Shown piece by piece: positions 11,554 through 23,131 of a stretch of DNA of 64,000 bases; the stretch's first letter is position 1, and every line of letters starts with the position of its first letter. The notes under the pieces were generated by a model. It was not told the DNA's origin, did not search any database, and saw only the letters and a program-made list of their open reading frames with translations. The translations under genes were made by a program, and so were the position numbers. The DNA is from Cryptomeria japonica. Taxonomy: Eukaryota > Streptophyta > Pinopsida > Cupressales > Cupressaceae. Where the stretch lies: the NCBI RefSeq assembly GCF_030272615.1, contig NC_081410.1, forward strand, positions 503,370,942-503,434,941, in the 5' to 3' direction.

Positions 11554-11940
11554 TGTTAGAGTAGAAGGTTTTATTTACTTAATTATTTTAATCATATCGA
11601 TTAATTCATTAAGTCACCTTTTTTTTTCACTTAAGCTAAATTTAGGAAGCTTTTTTAGGCATTTAATATGCATGCATCCCTTAGGTATATTAATAATTAA
11701 TTCATTATTAATTATGAATTTCTTTTTAGGGTTTCTATCTTTAGAATTAGATTTCTTTATAAGGATAGCATATCCTTCATTGTTAATCAAGCAATACAAG
11801 CAATATTCAATCAAGCATTCAGTTCTTGTTATTGTCTTCAATATTCTTGTTTATTGTGCAATTTCTCCTTTGTATGTAACATGTACTCTTGCAAATGATT
11901 ATTTGGGCTTGTGGGAATTCAACAATCATGAATTCTAACA
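11554..11940 (+). repeat. 3' LTR of element H
   Basis: 387 bases, TGTTAGAG...TCTAACA. Followed at once by the resumption of LTR-a of the host array (ACTTCCTACAC, compare 24338 onward). Confidence 0.9.
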
Positions 11941-12743
11941 ACTTCCTACACTAACCTTGAGAGGAGGGTAATGCAAAAACTTTTACAGATCGTCACAATA
12001 ATTACAGAAAATAGAAATAGTTATAATAACATTCAAACCATGACACAGTGATTTACGTGGGGAAAACCCTTTCAGAAGAAAAACCTTACACTACAAAAGT
12101 CGTCCAATATATTATTCTGCAACAAAAAACAACTTACTATATACTTACAAAGAAATCTCTTCACAAGAGTACCACTAATCAAAGATTCAGAGGTGACTCA
12201 ACATCTATAAGACTATTACACACAACCTCTATCTCACACACCTCATATATAGGAGATACAATACAAGAAATCATCAAACGGTATTATAAAACCATGGGCT
12301 AAAACCACCCAATAAGGTGTAGCCAACCTTATCTCCCTTCTAGATGCCCTGCGACACATCCCTCCCTTTTACAACTCATTTATGTGTTCGATGTATTTTA
12401 TATTTCTTATTTCAAGAGTAAAAACTTCCGAAGGCCATAACTTGAGTACTGTGTGTCCTTTTGATGAACTGTTTGAAGCACCAAAAAGCTCACGAAGTGT
12501 CATATTGCCTTGTAAATGGCTACGTGGTTTACACCCACTTTTCAGCATGTTTCGGGGCCTCTAAAGTCCTAAAAATCAAATTTAAACCTTTCATTGGACC
12601 CCTCCAAAATGGAAATTTATTATCTTCAAAACTAGTTGTGATCTTGCGATGTATCTTTACCAAAATGCTTATCTAGCAAGCCAGAAGCTTCGGGGATAAT
12701 TTCGCATCATTTCGTGCTCAAATGAAAACTTCCTATAAATAGT
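11941..12743 (-). repeat. LTR-a of array B, second segment
   Basis: Continues LTR-a after element H. Contains the conserved block GTGGGGAAAACCC (near 12057) and a TATATA box at 12246-12251 (TATATATGAGG on the minus strand), as in LTR-b, -c and -d. Ends TATAAATAGT, where element A has inserted. Confidence 0.9.
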
Positions 12744-14195
12744 TGATGAATAATGATGAACAGTAAATACCTAACAGATACTGAGAGGGTGGGTGAATCA
12801 GTATGGACAAAAACTTCTTCAATAACTTAAACTGCAAAGACTGCACTAGCTGGTAAACAATATCACCAATCTAAATCAAGGCACTACCAGTAAAACACAA
12901 TATGATTGTAAGAGACATAAACTGATAACATCTAGATCTTCTCAAAACCTAATATCTCATCTCAACCTCACTCATATGCTTAAGCAAGTAATACATCAGA
13001 AATACAATGACCATTGGATTAGCTTTCATTACTGCTTAACAAAAAACACTAAAACATCACATGAAAAAGCATCACACATAACACACTGATTTTTCATGTG
13101 GAAACCCAACTAGGAAAAATCACAATGGGGATGAATACCCACAAGTTGTTCTTGAACACTTCTGAAGTTCACTCTATTAGGAGCCTAGTTTGGTTAAAGA
13201 CTTTACAACAGGTTCTGCTAGGAACCGATCCTACTAGGGATCACCCAGTTAAGGGATGGCTAAATATTCAGTTAGAGGTTAAAACCCTGTTAAAGGTTAC
13301 CTTGTTAGAGGATTTGAAGAACTCAATGATTTTGAGTCACCCTGTTAAAGGATTTACAAAAAGCCTGTTAAAGCTACCTAGTAAAGGGATTTTCCATCTG
13401 CTGAAATGGTTAGAAGTCAATAGGTAATACACTGATTTGATAAAAACACTTAATGCCAAGGTAGATCCACTTCAGTTCGTTTACATCTACAATCACACTC
13501 TGCAGATCTCTACTCACTTCTCCGGTCTGAAAAGAATCACTTCACATAAATACATTTGCCAACAACTTCAAATAAAAATCATCATCGACCTTATAAACAA
13601 CAATTAGGTTGGTAGCCAAAACCTAAAACCCTAAGCATCTAGGTTAACAATATAGTCGGTCCAATCCTAGTCATTTAAAAACATTACATAGGGTAAAACA
13701 ATCTTCAACAAATCTCAAGACGTTCTTCATCGTCCGTTCTTCACCGCTTCTGGAAGTTGATAACCCATCATGCGCTCTCCACCGTTTACTAAGATTTTGC
13801 ACATTCCCGAGGTAGATAAAATCAATCTTCTTCATGCAAGATCCTTAAGGAGATTCTTCATGTGCACAAGGTTGACGTGGCAATGCGATCTAATCTTCAT
13901 TTCAATGCTAACTCATCACAGGATGCCATCGGTCGAATCACAGAGACTTGGAATGCATCAACCAGAAACCCTGAAGCTAAGACTACCAACCGGTAGTCAT
14001 ATCAAATGAAACCCCGATACAAACTTTCCATATACCGGTTCACTTTTTGCATATACCGGATTATACCATCATATCGGTTCGCCGGTTCACTTGCCAGTTT
14101 GCTTACTTCAATATAACAGTTCATACTTCAACATATTGACATCAATGACAACATACAATCCTATCAAGTCATCAAACCATGCACATATGCCAACA
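12744..14195 (-). repeat. 3' LTR of element A
   Basis: TGATGAATAATG...CATATGCCAACA. Includes the shared modules CTGAGAGGGTGGGTGAATCAGT near 12780 and GTGGAAACCC near 13099. Followed on the high side by CTCCCCCTTTGGC, the complement of the polypurine tract. Confidence 0.95.
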
Positions 14196-14460
14196 ATCTC
14201 CCCCTTTGGCATTGATGGCAATACACAAAGATATCTCTTCATCTTCTTCCATATTATATGTCTTAAGTACTATAGATATCTTCTCTGCTTCACATCTTCT
14301 CCCCCTTTGACAACAATGCCAAAGCGGAGGCATAAGCATCCATGATCTACTATGCTGCTCCCCCTGAGGAGTAGCATCCTTCAACACATCAATCCTAAAA
14401 AGATTTGAAAATGCAATACCTGACTGATGTGGTGCACATACCTTTAGTTCACCTCTTGAA
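14196..14460 (-). other. 3' untranslated part of element A with polypurine tract
   Basis: Minus strand reads GCCAAAGGGGGAGAT just before the LTR, a good polypurine tract for plus-strand cDNA priming. A second purine-rich patch (GAGGGGGAGCAGC near 14355) lies upstream. No coding signal. Confidence 0.75.
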
Positions 14461-15928
14461 GGGGTAACACCCCTAATTCACCTCTTAAATAAGTAAATGT
14501 AGCCTTCAGTAGAGGCTTGGTGAATATATCTGCTAACTGCTCTTTACTGGAAACATGTTTCAATAAAACCTCTCTGTTCTAAACTTTCTCCCTCAAGAAA
14601 TGATACTTGAGCTCGAAGTGCTTGGTTCTAGCATGCAATACTGAATTCTTGGAAATATTAATTGCACTTATGCTATCACAAAATATACTCACCGGTTTAG
14701 ATACAGGGAATTTGAAACCACTTAATACATGCTTCATCTAAATTGACTGAGTGCAGTTCATAAATGCTGCTACATATTCTACTTCTATTATGGATTGAGA
14801 GATACAACTCTGCTTCTTGCTCATCAATGAGACTAGTCTACCACTGAGAAATAATGCACCACCGATTGTGCTCTTTTGGTCATCCACATTACCATCCCAA
14901 TCAGCATCAGTAAACACTTTGAGATTGAAATCATTATTGTATGGATACCATAATCCATAATCTATAGTTCCCTTTAGATATCTAAGAATCCGCTTGACTG
15001 CTACCAAGTGGGATTCTCTTGGAATTTTCTGGAAATGTGCAACAATGCCCACTCCATGTGCAATGTCTGGTCTGTTGTGTACTACATAGTGCAACTTACC
15101 AATCATTGACTGGTATTCCTTCTCATTCACCAACGCTGAGTCATCTTCTTTTGACAATTTACAATCGGTCATCATCGGTGTACCAACCGGTTTGCTGTCT
15201 TCCATGCCAAAGGTCTTCAACACCTCTTTGACATACTTGGACTGAGTGATAAAGATACCATCTTTCATTTGTTTAATCTATAGTCCAATGAAGAACTTAA
15301 TCTCTCCGATTAGTGACATCTCAAATTCCTTCTTCATTTCATTTGCAAACGCATGGCTCATCTTGTCATCTCCACCAAAAATTATGTCATCAACAAACAC
15401 TTCACAGATTAGAATCTAATCTCCTTCTATCTTCAGATAGATATTGCTATCTTCACTTGTTCTTTCAAATCCAATCTTCACAAGATGGGATTTTAAATGT
15501 TCATACCATGCTCTAGGTGCTTGCTTCAATCCATACAAGGCTTTATGTAGCCTACGCACCATATCACTGTCTTCTAATAGGGAAAACCCATTTGGTTTCT
15601 CTATATACACTTCCTCTTCAAGTATTCCATTCAGGAATGCAGATTTCACATCCATCTGATACACTTTGAATCCCTAGAAGGTTGCATATGCAAGTAGCAT
15701 TCAAACTCCTTCCAATCTAGCTACTGGAGCAAAGGTTTCTCTATTGCCTTCTCCTTCTTCTCGAGCATATCCCTTACATACCAATCTTGCTTTGTCTTTT
15801 ACCACAGTGCCATCTTCATTCAACTTGTTTCTAAAAACCCATTTGGTGCCAATAATATTTTTGTGCTCAGGTCTAGGTACCAGAGACCATGTACCATTAT
15901 TTTCTATCTGGTCAAGTTCCTCTTCCAT
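14460..15928 (-). pseudogene. Copia reverse transcriptase and RNase H (element A), decayed
   Basis: Would copy element RNA into DNA and remove the RNA strand. Starts near 15928 with NNGTWSLVPRPEHKNIIGTK and KARLVCKGYAREEG; then [20 protein letters not shown] (15600-15664) and [19 protein letters not shown]; the catalytic box reads FVDD at 15385-15396 (YVDD in most copia). The connection and RNase H follow: NRPDIAHGVGIVAHF, FTDADWDGNVDDQKSTIGG (14880-14920), FCDSISAINISKNSVLHART and HVSSKEQLADIFTKPL near 14510. Stops occur between RT blocks and near 14740. Motif order is complete, so loss of function is by point mutations rather than deletion. Confidence 0.9.
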
Positions 15929-16015
15929 AGCCTTAATTTAGTCTTCATCTTTGTGTGCCTATTTAAATGTTTTGGGCTCAAATTTAGAAATCATGCAAGA
16001 ATTCTCTCTGACCTT

Positions 16016-17155
16016 TCATCTCATAAGTATTCTTGCATCCTTATCCCCTATGATCTGCTTTGGATCATGATGCAACTTTACATACCTAGGAATGATCTTA
16101 ATTGATTCCTCTTGCTTTTCCTCTTCATCCTCATCTTCATCAACATCTACATTAGCATCTACTGGTGTAGGAGCACTGTTACTTGCACTTGGTTGTTTTG
16201 CAACTAGTTCCCAGAAGGTTACATCTGGTTCATCTACCGCTCGCTCACTGTTTGTTTCCTTAGGTTTCTCAGAGGTTTCATCAACTCTAACATTGATACT
16301 TTCAACAATTCTCCAAGTCCTATTGTTAAAATACTTGAGAACTTTGCTCTTGGTGGAATACCCTAGGAATATTCCCTCATCACATTTTGCATCAAACTTG
16401 CTCTGGTATTCACTTCTCTTGATATAACACTTGCTACCAAACATTATAAAGTATCTTACTACTGGAGACTTACCGGTCCAATAATCATAAGGGGTTTTAT
16501 CCTTACCTTTCTTGATGAGTACTCGGCTCATAGTGTAGACTGTAGTGCTCACCGCTTATCTCCCAAAAGTGTGAGCAACCTTCCCTTGAATCAGCATCAT
16601 TCTGACAGCTTCAACTACAGTTCGGTTGTTACTTTCTGCTAGACCATTCTGCTATGAAGTCCCAGGGGTAGACAATTGCCTCTTGACATTGTTCTCTTCA
16701 TAGTACTTATTGAATTCACCAGAAGTGAACTCACCTCCATGGTCCATTCTAAGGCATTTAATCCTCTTACCACTTTCCTTTTCAACTAGTGCTTTGAAGG
16801 CTTGAAACTTTCCAAAAGCTTTAGACTTGTCTTTCAAGAATGTGACCCACATCATTCTTGAGCAATCACCAGTAAGAATCATAAATTACCTATCTCCCTG
16901 AACACTCCTAGTTTTCTTAGGACCACACAAATCAGTATGCACAAGATCAAGTAAATTATCTGCTATGAAAGATTTACCTTTGAAGGTTGAGGAAGACATT
17001 TTCCCTAGTTGACATTCTCTGCACAAAGAATTCTCCGGTTTGTTCAGCACAGACAATCCTCTAATTGCCTTGATCTTACTCGCCTTCACAATATTATCAA
17101 AGTTTACATGGTAGAGTCTCCTATGCCATATCCAACTGTCATAAAACTTAGCCAT
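16016..17155 (-). pseudogene. Copia integrase (element A), decayed
   Basis: Pre-integrase zinc region FYDSWIWHRRLYHVNFDN and SLCRECQLGKMSS (17020-17150), core starting LLDLVHTDLCGPKKTRS (first Asp), then ILTGDCSRMMWVTFLKD, where the usual FIDDCSR has been altered. The second Asp lies in CLRMDHGGEFTSGEF (16720-16760), and C-terminal pieces YFIMFGSKCYIKRSEY and CDEGIFLGYSTKSK (16350-16450) follow. An acidic linker (DVDEDEDEEEKQEE) leads to RYVKLHHDPKQIIGDKDA at the junction with reverse transcriptase. Stops between blocks at about 16555-16650 and 16883. Confidence 0.88.
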
Positions 17156-17203
17156 TAGACATTGACTGATATTTGTATTTAACTAAAATAAGTTACCTTT
17201 GGT

Positions 17204-18541
17204 CTACATAACGGTGGCCATCAGTTCACCACTCTTTCCTTTTATTTTGCACACTCCATCTTTGAATTCTAGAGTGAGTCCTTTATCATTCAGCTGGGCA
17301 ACACTCAAAAGGTTATGCCTGAGACCTTCTACCCAATACACATTATCAGCACTGCTTTTTCCATTTAGAGAGATGGACCCTTTTCCTTTTACCATACATG
17401 TTGCATCATTACCAAATTGGACTACACCTCCATCGTACTCTTCTAGAGACAAAAACTTTCTTTGGTCACCAGTCATGTGGTGAGAAGATCCACTATCAAT
17501 AATCCACTCATTATAATTATCCAAGTGGGAGACAAGAGCCTTCTTGTCTGACACATCTTCCTTAACGGCTACAAACACTATATCTTCACTTTCTTCATCT
17601 TCTAATTTATCATCAGTGACACCTTCATTGACTGCAACAAGACAGTTTCTCCTATTTCCTCCTTTGAACTTTTTAAACTTCTCTGGTTTATCCTTATTAT
17701 CACTGTTGGCATACTTGACAACAATGTGTCCTATCCTATTACAAGAAAAATATTTCAAAGGGAGCTTACCTCTGTATTTTCCAGTTCCCTTAGGAAGTCT
17801 CTTGGAAAGAAGAGCTTCAAACTCCATTAGGATCTCCTCATCATCCATATCCCTTCTTTGTCTTGATTCATAGTTGGTTCCAACTTCTTTTCCCTTTCTA
17901 GATAGTGCAACAGATTCTCTAAAGGCTGATTCAGTCTTCTGAACACTGCCATCATAACTATTTAGCTCATATGCAGTCAACTTAGCAATGATGGAGTCAA
18001 GGGATACCTTTGTCTTGTCAATAGATTTCAACTCTTGATTAGAGGCAACCCTTATTGCATAGACTTGTAATAAGGATCTCAAAAATTAGCTAACAATGGT
18101 GGAATCATCCATTTTACCTCATGCACTCTTGATGTCTCCAACAACAGTTTTAATTCTTATCCCATATTGTTGAATGATCTCTCCTTCAACCATCTGCATG
18201 TCTTCAAATTTTCCCCTAAGGCTCTCTTCCTTATCTTGATTCACATGTTCATCACCACCATAGATAGACTCCAGAGTATCCCATACATCTTTGGGATTGT
18301 CTTTGTCTTGAACATCTATAAACTCAATATAAGATAGACTGTTGATAAGAGCTTCCGTGACTTGCCCATGCTCCTGAATTTCTCTTCTTTGATCATTGGT
18401 GAGAGTACCGGTAGGGACAACATAAGTATTCTCAACATAGTTCCAGTGTTGAGCACCCATGCTTTTAATGTAGATCTTCATTCTTTCCATCCATATCTTA
18501 AAGTTATCTCTGTTGAACTTAGGACCTTCCCTCTTCATCAT
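17204..18541 (-). pseudogene. Copia gag and protease (element A), nearly intact but broken
   Basis: Gag starts at 18541 (MMKREGPKFNRDNFKIW) close behind the primer-binding site. One break near 18083-18118 separates it from a 292-codon open stretch (17204-18082) holding the rest of gag and the protease. The zinc knuckle reads KYFSCNRIGHIVVKYA: the first and last Cys are both replaced by Tyr, so it would not bind zinc. The protease motif WIIDSGSSHHMTGDQRKFL (about 17440-17500) keeps the active-site DSG. The frame runs on into VYWVEGLRHNLLSVAQL, the usual bridge to integrase. Confidence 0.9.
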
Positions 18542-18598
18542 TAGAATAGGATCTTTTCCTCAAGCGGTTAAGCTTATAACACAGAGGACCTGGAGGAC

Positions 18599-18610
18599 GC
18601 TCTAATACCA
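18599..18610 (-). other. Primer-binding site of element A (initiator tRNA-Met, one mismatch)
   Basis: Minus strand reads TGGTATTAGAGC instead of TGGTATCAGAGC, two bases from the LTR edge at 18613. The C-to-T change is probably post-insertion decay. Confidence 0.85.
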
Positions 18611-18612
18611 AT

Positions 18613-20062
18613 TGATGAATAATGATGAACAATAAATACCTAATAGATACTGAGAGGGGGGGTGAATTAGTATGGACAAATACTTCTTCAATAACTTAAA
18701 CTGCAAAGACTGCACTAACTGGTAAACAATATCACCAATCTAAATCAAGGCACTACTGGTAGAACATGGTATGACTGTAACAGACATAAATCGGTAACAT
18801 CTAGATCTTCTCAAAACCTAATATCTCATCTCAACCTCACTCATATGCTTAAGCAAGTAATACATCAGAAATACAATGACCATTGGATCAGCTTGCATTA
18901 CCGCTTAACATAAAACACTAAAACATCACATGAAAAAGTATCACACATAACACATTGATTTTTCACGTGGAAACCCAAGTGGGAAAAACCATGGTGGGGA
19001 TGAATACCTGCAAGTTGTTCTTGAACTCTTATGATGTTTTCTCTATTAGGAGCCTAGTCTGGTTAAAGACTTTACAACAGGTTCTGCTAGGAACCGATCC
19101 TACTAGGGATCACCCGGTTAAGGGATGGCTAAATACCTAGTTAGAGGTTAAAACCCTATTAAAGGTTATCTTGTTAGAGGATTTGAAGAGCTCAATGATT
19201 TTGAGTCACCTTGTTAAAGGATTTACAAAAAGCCTGTTAAAGCTACCCGGTAAAGGGATTTTCCATCTACTAAAATGGTTAGAAGTCAACAGGTAATACA
19301 TTGATCTGATAAGAACACTTAATGCCAAGGCAGATCCACTTCAGTTTTTTTACATCTGCAATCACACTCTGCAGATCTCTACTTCTCCGGTCTAGCAAGA
19401 ATCACTTCACATACATACATTTACCAACAACTTCAAATAAAAATCATCATCGACCTTATAGACAATAATTAGGTCGGTAGCCAAAACCTAAAACCCTAAG
19501 CATCTAGGTTAACAATATAGTCGGTCCAATCCTGGCCATTTAAACACATTACATAGGGTAAAATAATCTTGAACAAATATCAAGACATTCTTCATCATCC
19601 ATTCTTCACCGCTTCTGGAAGCTGATAACCCATCACACGCTCTCCACCATTTACTAAGATTTTGCACATTCCTGAGGTAGATAGAATCAATTCTTCTTCA
19701 TGCAAGATCCTCAAGGAGATTCTTCACATGCACAAGGCTGACATGGTAACACGATCTAATCTTCATTTCAATGCTAACTCATCACAGGATGTCGTCGGTC
19801 GAATCACATAGACTTGGAATGCATCAACGAGAAACCCTGAAGATAAGACTACCAACCGGTAGTCATATCAAATGAAACCCCAATACAAACTTTCCATATA
19901 CCGGTTCACTTTTTGCATATACCGGTTCATATTTATCATACTAGTTCACCGGTTCATTTGCCAGTTTGCTTACTTCAATATACCGATTCATACTTCAACA
20001 TATTGACATCAATGACAACATACAATCCTATCAAGTCATCAAACTCTGCACATATGCCAAGA
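18613..20062 (-). repeat. 5' LTR of element A
   Basis: TGATGAATAATG...CATATGCCAAGA, mate of 12744-14195. The terminal CA has become GA here. Followed directly by the target duplication ATAGT and resumption of LTR-a of array B. Confidence 0.95.
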
Positions 20063-20109
20063 ATAGTAACCTCATGTAAATGTAAGGTTGAGACACCATT
20101 TTCCCAACA
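20063..20109 (-). repeat. LTR-a of array B, third segment
   Basis: ATAGTAACCTCATG...TTTTCCCAACA, the end of LTR-a; compare 25124-25170 in LTR-b. Followed by CTCCCACTT, the complement of the polypurine tract of internal domain 1. Confidence 0.95.
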
Positions 20110-20122
20110 AATCTCCCACTTG

Positions 20123-21593
20123 TCAAACACCTTGCAAGAGCAAAGGGACTACCAACACAATAAATATATTGCTAGGGGCCATGAGGCCCATAGACTCCAA
20201 GAACCATCTGAACTTCTCTGTGCTCACAACTGTATTTAAAAAATCTACAACATTCATCAAAGTTTCCACCTTAACCAACTTCACCCTTCCATCTTCAACA
20301 ATATCTCTAACAAAATGATAATGAACATCAATGTGCTTGGTCCAGGCATGAAATGTAGGGTTCTTAGCTAGGAAGATCACACTCTAATTGTCACAATAAA
20401 CTATCACAACTCTTTGTTTTATTCCAATGTCTGAACATAGTCTCTTAAACCAAATAGCCTCTTTACAAGCATGATTAGCTTTCATATACTCTACTTTAGT
20501 AATGGACAAAGCAACCACAACCCATCGCTTACTCATCCAACTAATTGTACCAACAAATAAAGTAAACACATAAGCACTAGTGGATCTTCTGCTATAAATA
20601 TCACTTGCCTAGTCTGAATCAACACAACCATTAATATCAAGGGAAATCACATCTCCAACTGAATTACCATGATAACACAAAGAATATTATGAGGTAACCT
20701 TCAAATATCTAAACTCTTTTGACTACATCCCAATGAACTCTACCAGAATTAGACATATATATGGACAAAACTCCCACTACTTTGGAAATGTCTAGTCTAG
20801 TACAGACCATAGCATACATCAAAGTTCCAACTGCACTTTGGTAAGGCATTCTACTTATGTCTTCCATCTCTGATGGGGATGTGGGAAAATTTGCAGCAAA
20901 TACTTTTGTTCCAACTATAAAAAGAAAACACAATGGTCTACAATCCTGCATGTTGAGCCTCTGTAACACTCAATTTACCTACTTACTATGGCCTACCCAT
21001 AGATTTTAGTTCACTCTATCTCTTCTAATTTCCATCCCCAAAAAAAAATTTGCTGCACCAAGGTCTTTCATTTAAAATTTAACAACGAGTTGAGACTTTA
21101 GTTCTAAAATCATACATTTCCCTTTACCAATGAATAACATATCATTAACATACGATGCAATGTATAGGAAATGATCACCTTTATTTTTATAATAAATAGA
21201 ATGATCTAATTTAGAACGCTCAAATCCCAAACTCAACACATATGTATCAAATTTCTGGTACCAGGTCCTAGAACTCTGTTTGAGGCAATATAGGGATTTC
21301 TTTAATTTACAAACCAAATTACTTTTACCTTTCACCGCATAGTGCTCTGGCTGTGTTATATAAATATCCTCCTCCAAATCACCATGAAGGAAAGCACTAT
21401 TCACATCCTTTTTCTCAACCTCTAAATCATAAGCAACAACAATAGACAGAAAAAATCTAATGGATGTCATTTTGGTAATAGGAGAAAATATCTCACCATA
21501 ATCAACACCCTCAACCTGAGAGTAGCCTTTTGCAAACAACCTTGCTTTATACTTCTCAATGCTTCCATCTAAACTAGTCTTTTTCTTGAACAA
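20123..21593 (-). pseudogene. Copia reverse transcriptase and RNase H of B internal 1, decayed
   Basis: Reverse transcriptase occupies about 21072-21593 (ARLFAKGYSQVEGVDYGEIF, VEKKDVNSAFLHGDLEED, LYCLKQSSRTWYQKFDTY). Its catalytic box reads YVND at 21141-21152, with the first catalytic Asp of YVDD changed to Asn, so it would be inactive. RNase H pieces are at 20709-20969 and 20384-20569 (TKVEYMKANHACKEAIWFKR) and 20123-20380 (FLAKNPTFHAWTKHIDVHYH). Stops and frame changes separate them. This is the first of three parallel copies; compare 25226-26600 and 50648-52192. Confidence 0.88.
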
Positions 21594-21664
21594 CCATTTG
21601 AAACCAACAAGCTTTCATCCTTCAGGTAATCATACAAGATCCAATGTATCATTAATTTTCAAAG

Positions 21665-23062
21665 CTACCATTTCTTCTTCCAGGATTCTGAATCATTCAT
21701 ACTTAATGCCTCTTCTATAGATTTTGGTTCATCCACATTAGTATTCAGAGCAAAAATGCATGTCCAATCATTAGGTGAATACCTTTCAGGTGGTTTTCTA
21801 TGTCGTGTAGACCTTTGAACAAGTTGAGTTGGAGTTTCTTCCTCCTCTTCTGAAGATTTAGAGCTAGATGAGCTCTCCTCAACTTCTTGCCTATCTAGGG
21901 GTCTCAATTCAACTCTTTCAAGTGTAGAAGCAAATTGAATCACATCTGCCCTTTTAGTTTGTTCAGGCTGCAATGTAATAAATTGAGACTTAATTTCTCT
22001 AAAAATAACACTTCTACTATGAATTACCTTTTGTGCAACAAGGTCCCAAAGCATGTATCTTTTCACAACATAACTATACCCGATAAAGATACATTTCACA
22101 ACCTTGTTCTCCAGCTTTGTTCACTTCTCCTTTGGAAAATGTGCATATGCCTCACAACCAAAAATTCTAAGATGTTTCAATAAAGGCTTGTGACCCAACC
22201 ATGCTTCCATATGCATTTTATTGACAAGGGCTGATGTAGGAGACTTATTAATCAGGTAGCAAGCAGTAGCAACAGGTTCAATCCAAAACTTTTGTTCTAT
22301 ACTAGCACCAGCACCAGTTAGCATATGCTTATCCTTCTCCATCAGTATCCTATTCATTCTTTCTGCAATTCCATTCTATTGTGGAGAATACAGAGTAGTC
22401 TTCTATCTGTTAATGCCACAGTCTTTACAGAATCTATCAAAATCATTAGAGAAAAATTCACTGCCATTATCAGTCCTCAAACTTTTAATTTTCTTTCTAG
22501 TCCGCAACTCAACCATTTCTTTAAATTGTTTAAATCAATTGCAAACTTCAGATTTACTCTTTAGAAAATATACTCATGTCCTACTAAAATGATCAATAAA
22601 TGAAACATAATATGTGAATTTTCCAATTGAAGGAAAATCTACAGGACCAAACACATCAAAATGAGTAAGATCCAAAACACCACAAGTTTTATGAGAACTT
22701 GAGTAAAACTAAAACTGGTTTTGTTTTCCATAAATGCAATGGTCATATAAATCAAAGTCAATATTACAATCATTCAAACCTTCAACAAGGTTTTTATTTT
22801 TCAAGGTACTTAGACCCTTTTCTCTAATGTGGCCAGGCCTCTCATGTCATTAAATAGTCTTCTCTATAGGCAACTTTAGTTCAGAAGAAAGAGCACCCTT
22901 AGGTACCCAAAAACCATTTCTATCAATTGAAGGTGAAACCCTCAAATCTTCCACAGATTTACTTTTTACAGAAGTGCTATTACACCCAACATTGTATGTG
23001 TCTAGCTTATACAAAGAGCCAAAACTAACACCTCTAGCAATTACCATAGCACCCTTAATCAT
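21665..23062 (-). pseudogene. Copia integrase of B internal 1, decayed
   Basis: From the minus-strand 5' side: a pre-integrase region beginning near 23062 (FGSLYKLDTYNVGCNST), the core with LRTDNGSEF near 22460-22480 (second Asp), TACYLINKSPTSALVNKMHM and HLRIFGCEAYAHFPKEK (22121-22260), then the C-terminal MKCIFIGYSYVVKRYMLWD (22045-22099). An acidic Ser/Glu tract (SSSSSKSSEEEEETPTQL) and RHRKPPERYSPNDW lead to reverse transcriptase. Several stops. Confidence 0.85.
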
Positions 23063-23131
23063 CTTATATCCTACTTCAAAAAAGACTACCTACACACCCT
23101 CATCTATTCGTTTGCTCACAGATAACAAATT

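Larger units (their letters stand above)
9595..11940 (+). mobile_element. Element H: small plus-strand LTR element without coding capacity
   Basis: Two direct LTRs (9595-9983 and 11554-11940) start TGTTAGAG and end TCTAACA, a 7-base inverted end. A tRNA-Met primer-binding site follows the left LTR (9984-9995), and a purine tract AAGGGAGG precedes the right LTR. The 1.57-kb interior has no plausible reading frame and includes a T-rich stretch (10200-10830). It sits inside LTR-a of B. ACAAC lies left of the TG; on the right, ACAAC is only found by counting the last three LTR bases, as if one ACA unit slipped out. It must rely on enzymes from other elements. It is larger than TRIM and smaller than typical LARD elements. 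Confidence 0.85.
12744..20062 (-). mobile_element. Copia element A, full length with both LTRs and exact target duplication
   Basis: LTRs at 12744-14195 and 18613-20062 (about 1.45 kb each), target duplication ATAGT at 12739-12743 and 20063-20067, primer-binding site at 18599-18610 (one mismatch), purine tract next to 14196, and a copia polyprotein between. The uninterrupted target sequence survives in LTR-b (about 25121-25140) and LTR-c (about 50541-50560), confirming the boundaries. Over the first two hundred LTR bases I count roughly fifteen differences by eye, so the insertion is not recent. The polyprotein is interrupted by stops. Confidence 0.95.
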
